34,717 nt of DNA, taken from assembly GCF_000691865.1 (NCBI RefSeq), contig NZ_JMIO01000011.1:1-34717 (forward strand), in the 5' to 3' direction. Under the pieces are notes generated by a model. The model did not search any database. It saw only the letters and a program-made list of their open reading frames with translations, and was not told the origin of the DNA. A program made the position numbers and the translations under genes. The stretch comes from Methanoculleus sp. MH98A. GTDB lineage: Archaea > Halobacteriota > Methanomicrobia > Methanomicrobiales > Methanoculleaceae. Below, in pieces: positions 8,643 to 15,289 of this stretch. Position 1 is the stretch's first letter, and the number at the start of each line of letters is the position of its first letter.

Positions 8643-9134
8643 TTATTTCCGGCTCTTCTTGAACGATATGACGTCGCCGACGGTCATGGTCACCCGGCCG
8701 GGCCCGCCCGTGGAGATGCTGTCTTCAGCCGAGTCGATCAGCCTGATATTGAGTGCTTTCTCGAGTTTCTTCCGGACATCGTCTTCAGGGATGAGGTCGC
8801 CCTTCTCGATCTTTTTGACCAGAATCTCACGCTCCTTGATCGCCCGTGCAAGGTCGAGCGTGGACCACTCCTTCTCTTCCCGTGCCGCCCGGATACGGTC
8901 GGCGTAATCGTCGACGAGTTCTCCTTCCATCAGGTCAAAAACGTCCCTGGGCCTCCTCCTGGAGCCCTGTGGGGCGGCGAGTCCCGGCTTCTTCTGCGGG
9001 GCACCTCTTCGTCGCGGTTGCTGGACTTCTGTACCGTGTTTCGCACATCGAACGCAGACGCAGAGTTCTGCACCCTCGATCTGGATGGTTTTCGACGGTC
9101 CCACTATAGGAGCGCCGCATAGTTCGCACTGCAT
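8643..9134 (-). CDS. Multiprotein bridging factor, archaeal type (aMBF1)
   Basis: Predicted DNA- or ribosome-associated regulator related to eukaryotic MBF1. The 163-residue protein has an N-terminal zinc ribbon (CELC near residues 3-6 and CVRC near 27-30), a basic flexible linker, and a Cro/C1-type helix-turn-helix at about residues 70-130 (DYADRIRAAREEKEWSTLDLARA, then IKKIEKGD-like residues), ending in a basic tail. I choose the ATG at 9134 (MQCELCG), not the one at 9161: the minus-strand TATA element (9170-9176) lies only about 12 bases from 9161 but about 39 from 9134. It is divergent from PAN, a pairing I recall from other methanogens. Confidence 0.9.
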   Translation of the reverse strand: MQCELCGAPIVGPSKTIQIEGAELCVCVRCAKHGTEVQQPRRRGAPQKKPGLAAPQGSRRRPRDVFDLMEGELVDDYADRIRAAREEKEWSTLDLARAIKEREILVKKIEKGDLIPEDDVRKKLEKALNIRLIDSAEDSISTGGPGRVTMTVGDVISFKKSRK

Positions 9135-9146
9135 AAGTCTCGCAAA

Positions 9147-9190
9147 CAACTTTATATTCATTTTAACCTATATAATTAATCGAGGAGACC
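9147..9190. promoter_or_regulatory. Overlapping divergent promoters of aMBF1 and PAN
   Basis: TTTATATTC at 9151-9159 is a good TATA box for the plus strand, about 37 bases before the PAN ATG. TTATATA on the minus strand at 9170-9176 suits aMBF1 starting at 9134. The two boxes lie about 18 bases apart and their initiation regions overlap. The PAN ribosome site GAGGAG is at 9182-9187. The two polymerases could hardly occupy both promoters at once. Confidence 0.6.
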
Positions 9191-9191
9191 T

Positions 9192-10430
9192 ATGGGAGAT
9201 ATCGCTCGGCAGGCACCAGACAAGGATACCGGTGAAGACATCTACCAGTATCTCCTGGAACGGATTACGAACCTCGAAAACCGAAACCTGGAGCTACGCG
9301 AGCAGTTCCGCCAGATGGAGTCCGAGAAACGATACGTTGAAACCCAGAAGATCCGCTACGAGCGGGAACTCCGAAAACTCAAGAGCGAGATCGAGCAGCT
9401 CAGAAGCCCTCCTCTCGTGATCGGAACAGTTACCGACGTTATCGACAACAGCCGGGTGATTGTGAGAAGCAGTGCAGGGCCGCGATTCCTGGTCCGTACG
9501 TCCCAGCTCATCGACCCCGATCTCCTCAAACCGGGTGTGCGCTGTACGCTCAACCAGCAGTCCCTCGCCATCGTGGATGTGCTCCCCACGAGCTACGACG
9601 CGCAGATCTACGGCATGGAACTGGTGGAGTCCCCGGAGGAGACCTACGAGAATATCGGCGGCCTTGAACCGCAGATCGAGGAGATCCGGGAAGCCGTCGA
9701 GCTCCCCCTGACAAAACCGGAACTCTTCGAGAAGGTCGGCATCTCCCCGCCGAAGGGTGTTCTCCTCTACGGCCCGCCCGGCACGGGGAAGACCCTCCTC
9801 GCACGGGCGGTGGCCCACCAGACGAACGCACACTTCCTCCGCGTGGTCGGTTCGGAACTGGTGCAGAAGTACATCGGCGAAGGCGCCCGCCTGGTCCGGG
9901 AACTCTTCGATCTCGCGAAGCAGAAGGCGCCGTCGATCATCTTCATCGACGAGATCGACGCAATCGGCGCGCACCGGAACGACTCGACCACCTCCGGCGA
10001 CCGGGAAGTCCAGCGGACGCTGATGCAGCTCCTCGCGGAGATGGACGGGTTCGAAAACCGGGGCGACGTCAAGATCGTCGCGGCGACGAACCGGATCGAT
10101 ATCCTCGATCGTGCCCTCCTCCGCCCGGGCCGGTTCGACCGGATGATTGAGATCCCGCTCCCCGACCACCAGGGGAGGCTTGCGATCTTAAAGATCCACA
10201 CCCAGCACATGAACATCAGCGAGGACGTCAACCTCTCGGAAGTCTCCCGGCTCACCGAGGGCAAGAACGGCGCCGACCTCCGGGCGATATGCATGGAGGC
10301 GGGGATGTTCGCCATCAGGATGGAGCGCGATGCGGTCAACACCGACGATTTCATGAAGGCGATCGACAAGCTCTCGGTGGACTTCGACCGCCACCACTTC
10401 CACACCACCTTCGGCGAGATGTTCGCCTGA
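9192..10430 (+). CDS. pan: Proteasome-activating nucleotidase, copy 1
   Basis: Hexameric AAA+ ATPase that unfolds substrates and feeds them to the 20S proteasome. The 412-residue protein has an N-terminal coiled coil (about residues 15-72), an OB domain (about 75-135), Walker A GPPGTGKT near residue 195, Walker [10 protein letters not shown] near 253, sensor-1 ATNR near 300 and the RPGRFDR arginine-finger segment near 315. The C terminus is GEMFA: the usual hydrophobic-Tyr-X proteasome-docking tail is here Met-Phe-Ala, with Phe for Tyr. A second PAN at 12395 ends Met-Tyr-Leu. Good ribosome site GAGGAG; a T-run follows the gene. Confidence 0.95.
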   Translation: MGDIARQAPDKDTGEDIYQYLLERITNLENRNLELREQFRQMESEKRYVETQKIRYERELRKLKSEIEQLRSPPLVIGTVTDVIDNSRVIVRSSAGPRFLVRTSQLIDPDLLKPGVRCTLNQQSLAIVDVLPTSYDAQIYGMELVESPEETYENIGGLEPQIEEIREAVELPLTKPELFEKVGISPPKGVLLYGPPGTGKTLLARAVAHQTNAHFLRVVGSELVQKYIGEGARLVRELFDLAKQKAPSIIFIDEIDAIGAHRNDSTTSGDREVQRTLMQLLAEMDGFENRGDVKIVAATNRIDILDRALLRPGRFDRMIEIPLPDHQGRLAILKIHTQHMNISEDVNLSEVSRLTEGKNGADLRAICMEAGMFAIRMERDAVNTDDFMKAIDKLSVDFDRHHFHTTFGEMFA

Positions 10431-10433
10431 AGG

Positions 10434-10452
10434 ATATCTTTTTTTGTTGTTA
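10434..10452. terminator. T-rich terminator after PAN
   Basis: The only 19 bases between the convergent PAN and acetyltransferase genes contain a run of seven T then TGTTGTT on the plus strand, the usual archaeal oligo-T termination signal. The last bases overlap the TAA of the acetyltransferase. Confidence 0.55.
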
Positions 10453-11061
10453 AACCTCAGCCGAATGCTCTGCCGTGAACGTCTCCCCCAGTCCCGGCAG
10501 GCGTTCCGGGGCAAGATCGCTCTTTAGAAGGCCGAAGATCAGACGATCGTGATATTCGCTCCCGGCATGCCAGTACTGCCTCTGGATACCCTCCAGGACA
10601 AAGCCGCAGCTCTCCATCACCCGCCGTGATGCCGTATTGCCGGCAACGGTGTCGCCGTTCAGCCGGTAGCCCTCGAGCACGGTGAACGCGAAGTAGACCA
10701 GAAAGGTGCAGGCCCGGGTGCCGTAGCCTCTTTTCCAGCACGCGTCGTCGAGCTGGTAGCCGATCAGAAACGATCCGGGGCTGAAGTCAACCGGAAACAG
10801 TGCACACTGCCCGACGAAGTCCCCGGTATCCTCCAGTCTTACCGTGAAGACGTGGTGATCCGGCATTCTTCCTGCCCGGAACGCCGTCCGCATCTCCTCG
10901 ATCAGGGGGAGGAAATAGGATCGCGTGGCCTCATCCGTATTCGGCCCGAAAAACAGCCACCTGCAGACCGACTCCTTCGAGAGCATCCGGGATATATCGG
11001 GAAGGTCGTGCTCGGTGCAGTAGGAGAACCTCAGACCGCCGCCGGTCCAGGCGTGTTGCAT
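10450..11061 (-). CDS. GNAT-family N-acetyltransferase (RimJ/RimL-like)
   Basis: A 203-residue acetyl-CoA-dependent acetyltransferase. Visible features: LRFSYCTEHDLPDISRML at the N terminus, GQCALFPVDFSPGSFLIGYQL near residue 85-105 (beta-4/beta-5), the acetyl-CoA loop KRGYGTRACTFLVYFAF near 110-127 (Q/RxxGxG/A pattern), and AGNTASRRVMESCGFVLEGIQRQ near 140, typical of the RimJ/RimL subgroup that modifies protein N termini or small molecules. The substrate cannot be predicted. TTATATG on the minus strand at 11084-11090 is centred 26 bases before the ATG, so the transcript is probably leaderless. Convergent with PAN. Confidence 0.88.
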   Translation of the reverse strand: MQHAWTGGGLRFSYCTEHDLPDISRMLSKESVCRWLFFGPNTDEATRSYFLPLIEEMRTAFRAGRMPDHHVFTVRLEDTGDFVGQCALFPVDFSPGSFLIGYQLDDACWKRGYGTRACTFLVYFAFTVLEGYRLNGDTVAGNTASRRVMESCGFVLEGIQRQYWHAGSEYHDRLIFGLLKSDLAPERLPGLGETFTAEHSAEV

Positions 11062-11083
11062 ATACCTGGATTCGACCTTCCCG

Positions 11084-11093
11084 CATATAAGAA
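11084..11093 (-). promoter_or_regulatory. TATA box for a leaderless acetyltransferase transcript
   Basis: On the minus strand the sequence reads TTCTTATATG. The spacing of about 26 bases from the box centre to the ATG at 11061 would put the transcription start at the start codon, and there is no Shine-Dalgarno sequence, as expected for a leaderless archaeal mRNA. Confidence 0.5.
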
Positions 11094-11148
11094 AGAGAGT
11101 CCTGAGATAAGGAAAAAACTGCCCCGGCAGATGTGCGCGTACACCCGC

Positions 11149-11592
11149 TTACCCTGCCGGGTACTCCTCTTCGGCGCACCAGACCTCGAGCACCGTATCC
11201 TCAGGCTCCGTCCGGTCGGCATACGCCTCCGGCGTCGTGCCCTCGTCCATCCAGATCGTATCGACCATGTGGTCCCCGGCGATCCGGTAGAGGCAGCGGT
11301 ACCTCCACGGTTCTGCGGGCATCACGTCCCGCTCGTAGATCTGCCGGGCAAGCCCGGACGAGCAGAATATGCTGTCTCCGGGCTCGAAGAGAACCTCCTC
11401 GACGTAGCGCTGGATATACCACCGCAGTTCGGAGACGAGGGCGAGCGCACTCCCGAGCGACGCCGTTCTGATCCGTATGCCGTACGCGAGCCGGTCAGGC
11501 TGATAAAAACGAAGAACGCCTCTGCTGGTCTCGGACTTGAGCAGGGTGTCGTAGAGGTCAACCCCCTCCGACTGAATGAGGAGGACGTTCAT
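11149..11592 (-). CDS. Protein of unknown function
   Basis: Not recognised. The likely product is 147 residues starting MNVLLIQSEGVDLYDTLLKS; the open frame runs further upstream to 11697, but those residues look like non-coding sequence. It is mixed alpha/beta with no membrane segment or signal peptide. It has a Cys in FCSSGLARQIYERD near residue 79, and an acidic C-terminal half (WMDEGTTPEAYADRTEPEDTV). Codon use matches the neighbours, so it is probably real. A distant relation to small chorismate-lyase-like proteins crossed my mind but the motifs do not fit. No operon partner: the acetyltransferase follows after about 90 bases with its own promoter. Confidence 0.6.
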   Translation of the reverse strand: MNVLLIQSEGVDLYDTLLKSETSRGVLRFYQPDRLAYGIRIRTASLGSALALVSELRWYIQRYVEEVLFEPGDSIFCSSGLARQIYERDVMPAEPWRYRCLYRIAGDHMVDTIWMDEGTTPEAYADRTEPEDTVLEVWCAEEEYPAG

Positions 11593-11739
11593 TGCATAGT
11601 TGTGGGCGCGTGAGGTCGATAAGGTTTCCTTCGATATCGCAACGGGACTTTGTCGGTGGGAATGCGGATGAGACGCCGCATCCCGGGACAATCTCACTAC
11701 AGTGCCGTCAAGTTTCCGAACATTCGCACATGTGAAGTA

Positions 11740-12090
11740 TGATGCACGGATTTCCGGTGAGTATCGCCATTGGGGAGTGCGACTGGCCGAAGGTGCGATG
11801 TTCCTCTGGAACAGAGCTGGAGCACCGTTAGGTGCGGGGGCAGGAGCATGAGCACCGTTAGGAACGACGTTCCATAGGAACGGAGTTCGAGCACCGGAGG
11901 TGCGAGGTGCGAGGGGCTGACGGGGAGTGCGATGTTCCGACAGGAACGGAGCTCGATCACCGTCAGGTGGGGAGGGGGGTCTCCCCCCTCGAAGACCTTC
12001 GGTCTTCTCATGCTCGCTGCGCTCGCACTCCCCTTTGTCCCCACCCCCCCATTGCGATAGCCACCACGGTCCAGTGTACCAGGCTATTCC
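11740..12090. repeat. Intergenic mosaic repeat element (copy B), inverted ends
   Basis: The most complete copy. It starts with tgcacggatttccggtgagt and atcgccattgggg (11743-11775) and ends with the inverse of this theme (cattgcgatagccaccacgg, about 12049-12070). Between lie micro-palindromes: GTTCC-TCT-GGAAC, GTTCC-ATA-GGAAC, GTTCC-GACA-GGAAC, several GAGCACC...GGTGCG, and the longer hairpin GAAGACC-TTC-GGTCTTC at 11991-12007. Inverted ends around a non-coding centre recall a MITE, but no target duplication was identified. The rest of the gap, up to 12360, shows no recognisable gene. Confidence 0.6.
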
Positions 12091-12359
12091 ATAGTTTCAG
12101 CCATTTAGTTCGTGGAAAAATCAGAAGAGGTTCAAGCGTGCTTGGGGTTCACCTGTGCATGGCTATCCAACGAACATTGCGTCTTAGGAAGTGTGAGCAA
12201 AAGCGGGACACAAGCACGTCAGGTGAGGGATCCGACGTGGAATTCGAGTACCACCACACGGCTGTGCGGTGCAAATGTGAGAAGGAAGAAGGCTCTCGAA
12301 TACCCCCCTCGACAACAGAACTTCAAAATGCCCCCTTTCATACTCCGGCGGCAAATGTG

Positions 12360-12394
12360 GACAAAAAAAGATCGGTGGGAAAGAAAAAACCCCG
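12360..12394 (-). terminator. T-rich terminator after the second PAN
   Basis: On the minus strand, directly after the stop codon of the second PAN, there are two T-runs (ggggttttttctttcccacc, then cttttttt about 12 bases on), consistent with archaeal oligo-T termination. Confidence 0.5.
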
Positions 12395-13567
12395 TCAGAG
12401 ATACATGCGGCTGTCCGGCGCCGCCGTCTCGCGCTTCACCTTCTTTATCGCCGCGAGGAAGTCTTCGCGCTCGACGGCTTCGGCGTCCCGCCGGATCGCC
12501 ATCATCCCGGCCTCGCGGCAGATCGACTGCAGCTCGGCGCCGGTGGTGTCTCCGGCGAGCTCCGCAAGCGAGGCCAGGTCAACGCTCCCGGCAAGCGACA
12601 TCTTCGCGGTGTGGATCTTTAAGATCTCGAGGCGTGCCCCGGCATCAGGGAGCGGAACCTCGATGATCCGGTCGAACCGGCCGGGGCGGAGGAGGGCCGG
12701 GTCAAGCATATCGATCCGGTTCGTCGCAGCCATGATCCGGATGTTGCCGCGGTTCCCGAACCCGTCCATCTCCGCGAGGAGCTGCATCAGCGTCCGCTGG
12801 ACCTCGGCGCTCCCGGAGGTCCCGTCGTTCGTTCGCATGCTCCCGATCGCGTCGATCTCGTCGATGAAGACGATCGCCGGGGCGCGCTCCCGTGCAAGGA
12901 CGAAGAGCTCGCGCACGAGCTGCGCGCCCTCCCCGATGTACTTGTGGACGAGTTCGCTCCCGGACATCCTGATGAACCGTGCCTGGGACTGGCGGGCAAC
13001 CGCCTTTGCGATCAGGGTCTTTCCCGTGCCGGGCGGGCCGTAGAGGAGGATGCCTTTCGGGGGCTCGACGCCCACGCGCTCGTAGATCTCGGGCTTCGTG
13101 AGCGGGTACTCGACCGCTTCCCGGACCTCCTCTATCTCCTCCTTCAGGCCGCCGACCTGCTCGAACGTCACGCTCGGCTGCTCGTCGAGTTCCATGACCC
13201 TGACTCTCGCGTCGAAGATGTTGCCGATCGTCTTGACGATGGAGAGGGTGTTGTTCACCGCCACCTTCATTCCGGGTTTGAGGGTGCGGTGGAGCTTCTC
13301 GCTGACCGCGGTGACGTATTCCTGGTTGTTGCCCTGCTGCCGGAGATACACTTCGCCGTTCTCAAGTACATCGACCACAGCGGCAACAAACAGCGGCACC
13401 CGTTTTAACTGGGCGTTCTCTTTCCGGAGCTGCAGAAGCTCCTTTTCCAGCAACTCGTTCTTGAGTTTGTAATCCAGGATCTGTGCCTTCAGGTCCTGAA
13501 GCTGGAGAGTGAGCATGTCGTGCTCGCTGCCGGGAGTGCTGCCAATGGTTTCGTCCATGTCACTCAT
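12395..13567 (-). CDS. pan: Proteasome-activating nucleotidase, copy 2
   Basis: Second 26S-type AAA+ unfoldase in the window, 390 residues. It has an N-terminal coiled coil (residues about 17-55), an OB domain (about 57-110), Walker A GPPGTGKT near residue 177, Walker B IVFIDEIDA near 235, ATNR near 282, RPGRFDR near 296 and a C-terminal Met-Tyr-Leu, a canonical HbYX tail that opens the 20S gate. Its coiled coil is shorter than in copy 1 and the two differ throughout, so they are old paralogues, not a recent duplication. The ribosome site GGAGAT lies 9 bases before the ATG. Divergent from the aconitase-X gene, with only 43 bases between. Confidence 0.95.
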   Translation of the reverse strand: MSDMDETIGSTPGSEHDMLTLQLQDLKAQILDYKLKNELLEKELLQLRKENAQLKRVPLFVAAVVDVLENGEVYLRQQGNNQEYVTAVSEKLHRTLKPGMKVAVNNTLSIVKTIGNIFDARVRVMELDEQPSVTFEQVGGLKEEIEEVREAVEYPLTKPEIYERVGVEPPKGILLYGPPGTGKTLIAKAVARQSQARFIRMSGSELVHKYIGEGAQLVRELFVLARERAPAIVFIDEIDAIGSMRTNDGTSGSAEVQRTLMQLLAEMDGFGNRGNIRIMAATNRIDMLDPALLRPGRFDRIIEVPLPDAGARLEILKIHTAKMSLAGSVDLASLAELAGDTTGAELQSICREAGMMAIRRDAEAVEREDFLAAIKKVKRETAAPDSRMYL

Positions 13568-13600
13568 ATAGTTGGATCTCCAATCACATTATAATGTGGT
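13561..13600. promoter_or_regulatory. Compact divergent promoter with 14-bp palindrome
   Basis: CACATTATAATGTG at 13585-13598 is a perfect palindrome with a TATA-like core, between the second PAN and the aconitase-X gene. For the minus strand it could act as the TATA box of PAN. CATATAG near 13565-13571 could serve the plus-strand gene. A symmetric site in such a short gap could also be an operator. Confidence 0.45.
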
Positions 13601-13610
13601 GGCAGTGACC

Positions 13611-14009
13611 ATGCAAGGCAGAAGCATATCCAAAGGTCTCGGAACCGGAGAACTCCTCATTTCGTCCGAACCCATATCGTTCCTCTCGGGTGTCGACCCC
13701 GAGACCGGCATCGTCGTCGAGCACGGGCACCCGCTCGAGGGGCAATCCGTCGCCGGACGGGTGCTGGCCTTCCCGTACGGGAAGGGTTCGACGGTCGGAT
13801 CCTACGTGATCTACGCGCTGAAACAGAACGGGCTCGCCCCCGCCGCGATCATCAATACGGAAACCGAACCGATCATCGCGGTCGGCGCAATCATCGCGGA
13901 GATCCCCATGGTCGACCGCCTCCCGCCGGAGTTCTCCGATCTCCCGCCCGGCACCACCGTGACGGTGAACGGCGATACGGGCGAGGTCTCCTGCGACGGG
14001 ACTTCGTGA
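13611..14009 (+). CDS. Aconitase X swivel-domain subunit (DUF126), probable phosphomevalonate dehydratase small subunit
   Basis: The 132-residue protein matches the DUF126 family (AcnX small subunit). In archaea this subunit pairs with a DUF521 large subunit to dehydrate 5-phosphomevalonate to trans-anhydromevalonate phosphate in the archaeal mevalonate pathway. Signatures: GRSISKGLGTGELLISSEPI at the N terminus, the FPYGKGSTVGSYVIYAL loop with the proposed active-site Ser near residue 65, then NTETEPIIAVGAIIAEIPMVD. The start is the ATG at 13611; in-frame GTGs at 13596, 13599 and 13605 are possible. No large subunit lies in this window. The J-domain gene follows after 6 bases and is probably cotranscribed. 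Confidence 0.88.
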   Translation: MQGRSISKGLGTGELLISSEPISFLSGVDPETGIVVEHGHPLEGQSVAGRVLAFPYGKGSTVGSYVIYALKQNGLAPAAIINTETEPIIAVGAIIAEIPMVDRLPPEFSDLPPGTTVTVNGDTGEVSCDGTS

Positions 14010-14015
14010 GGCGCC

Positions 14016-14447
14016 GTGGAAACTCATTACAAGGTCCTGGGCGTCTCCAGTGATGCCGCGCCCGACGAGATCCGGGCGGCCTACCGGAGTCTCGCGAAAC
14101 AGTACCACCCGGACATAAACCACGACCCGGATGCGGGTGAGCGGTTCATCGCGATCCAGCAGGCCTACGAGACGTTGATCGACCCCGATGCCCGGGCGCG
14201 CTACGACCTCGCTCTCCGGGGCGGCGCCACAGCAGGGCCGCATGACGCATACCAGTGGTACCGTTCCGACGGGCAGACAGTCTGGACGCGGGGATTCTCA
14301 TGGAACGGGCCGGCACCGGCTTCCCGGATCGGCAGGCTCGGCGTTCTGCTTTTCCTCTTCTTCGGAGGAATCCTGATCGTCTTCATGCTCATCCTGTCGC
14401 TCCTCGTTCGTGCCGTCTTTGGCGGCAAACGGCAGCAGGATTCCTAA
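14016..14447 (+). CDS. Membrane-anchored J-domain protein
   Basis: The 143-residue product begins with a J domain (residues about 3-65) including the HPD motif in KQYHPDINHDP, which stimulates DnaK ATPase in the family. The G/F, zinc-finger and substrate domains of true DnaJ are absent. A linker with Trp and Tyr residues follows, then a single hydrophobic helix (LGVLLFLFFGGILIVFMLIL, about residues 109-128) and a short basic tail. The start codon is GTG at 14016, 6 bases after the preceding stop. Likely role: recruiting Hsp70 to the membrane. Specific clients unknown. Confidence 0.85.
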   Translation: METHYKVLGVSSDAAPDEIRAAYRSLAKQYHPDINHDPDAGERFIAIQQAYETLIDPDARARYDLALRGGATAGPHDAYQWYRSDGQTVWTRGFSWNGPAPASRIGRLGVLLFLFFGGILIVFMLILSLLVRAVFGGKRQQDS

Positions 14448-14601
14448 AACCCTTTTTTGTAGGACTGTTCCCCCCTCCCCGGAGCAATCGGCACCGCAAT
14501 ACGGAGAATTGGGGTAGATCCGCGCCGCCCCGGTCGGATCACGGGAAACCTTATCAGGTGAAACCGCCTTCGTGCCGGATGATTATCGCGAGGTGAACGT
14601 G
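14448..14601. other. Intergenic: oligo-T terminator and rubredoxin leader
   Basis: A run of six T at 14453-14458 follows the J-domain stop and probably terminates that transcript. The rest is the leader of the rubredoxin gene. It ends with the ribosome site GAGGTGA at 14590-14596, which decides the ATG at 14602 over the upstream GTG at 14572. Confidence 0.45.
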
Positions 14602-14994
14602 ATGCCCATGGAGAAAGTGAAACGATACCGGTGCAAGTACTGCAACTACATCTACTCCCCGATGCGGGGCGAACCGCACCGCGGCATTCCGGCGGGTACC
14701 GAGTTTGAAGACGTGCCGGAGGACTACGTATGCCCGGTCTGCGGTGCGACCGGAAAAGGGCAGATCGGGAAGTGGGGGTTCGAGCTCTGGGAGCCGACCA
14801 AGTACGTCTGCAAGATCTGCGGCTACGTCTACGACAAAAAGCGCGGCGAACCCCTCCGCGGCTACCCGAAGGACACCGCATTCGAGGATTTGCCGGAGGA
14901 TTACGTATGCCCGGTCTGCGGGATGGATCCGCAGATCTCGAAGTTCCACGGTCCGGTCGGCAAATCTCAGTTCGAGCCTATCCTGGATGTCTGA
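14602..14994 (+). CDS. Double rubredoxin
   Basis: A 130-residue electron carrier with two complete rubredoxin modules in tandem. The first has [12 protein letters not shown] and [10 protein letters not shown]; the second has [17 protein letters not shown] and [10 protein letters not shown]. Each thus provides four Cys for one iron. The modules are close copies of each other ([15 protein letters not shown] against [15 protein letters not shown]), indicating internal duplication, and are joined by [11 protein letters not shown]. In anaerobes rubredoxin delivers electrons to oxygen- or peroxide-reducing enzymes; a peroxiredoxin lies 6 kb away but not in the same operon. Cytosolic, no signal peptide. 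Confidence 0.93.
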   Translation: MPMEKVKRYRCKYCNYIYSPMRGEPHRGIPAGTEFEDVPEDYVCPVCGATGKGQIGKWGFELWEPTKYVCKICGYVYDKKRGEPLRGYPKDTAFEDLPEDYVCPVCGMDPQISKFHGPVGKSQFEPILDV

Positions 14995-15071
14995 AAGGGG
15001 GGCCCGCCCGCCTCTCTCCCGGAACCGTGCCGTGCCGGCCGATATCCCGCGGGCTGCAGGGGGATCCGGTA

Positions 15072-15093
15072 TCCGGCACGATGCCGGACTTTT
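15072..15093 (+). terminator. Hairpin after the rubredoxin gene
   Basis: A perfect hairpin, TCCGGCA-CGA-TGCCGGA at 15072-15088, is followed by CTTTT. Archaeal termination does not normally need hairpins, so it may be only a structural element. The rest of the 295-base gap before the TPR gene contains a TATA-like cattataacc near 15126 but nothing else recognisable. Confidence 0.35.
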
Positions 15094-15289
15094 GCGGCAG
15101 CACTCTTTTATGAATCCCTAACACCCATTATAACCTGAGTCAGTCCGTTCACTCAAAATCGGTCCTTTCAAATACTGGTCGGCGCATCAATGTTAGAAAA
15201 CACCGGCTGCCTTCGTTGCGGGCAGCCGCCCACAGAGAATGCGGCGTTGAATAATCGCGCATCAAACGAGCAGCGGCAGATGATGTCGG

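Noticed and set aside
12112-12394. Possible small gene upstream of the second PAN stop
   Set aside because: Continues antisense into PAN without a natural end, has no ribosome site, and its composition resembles the repeat-rich gap.
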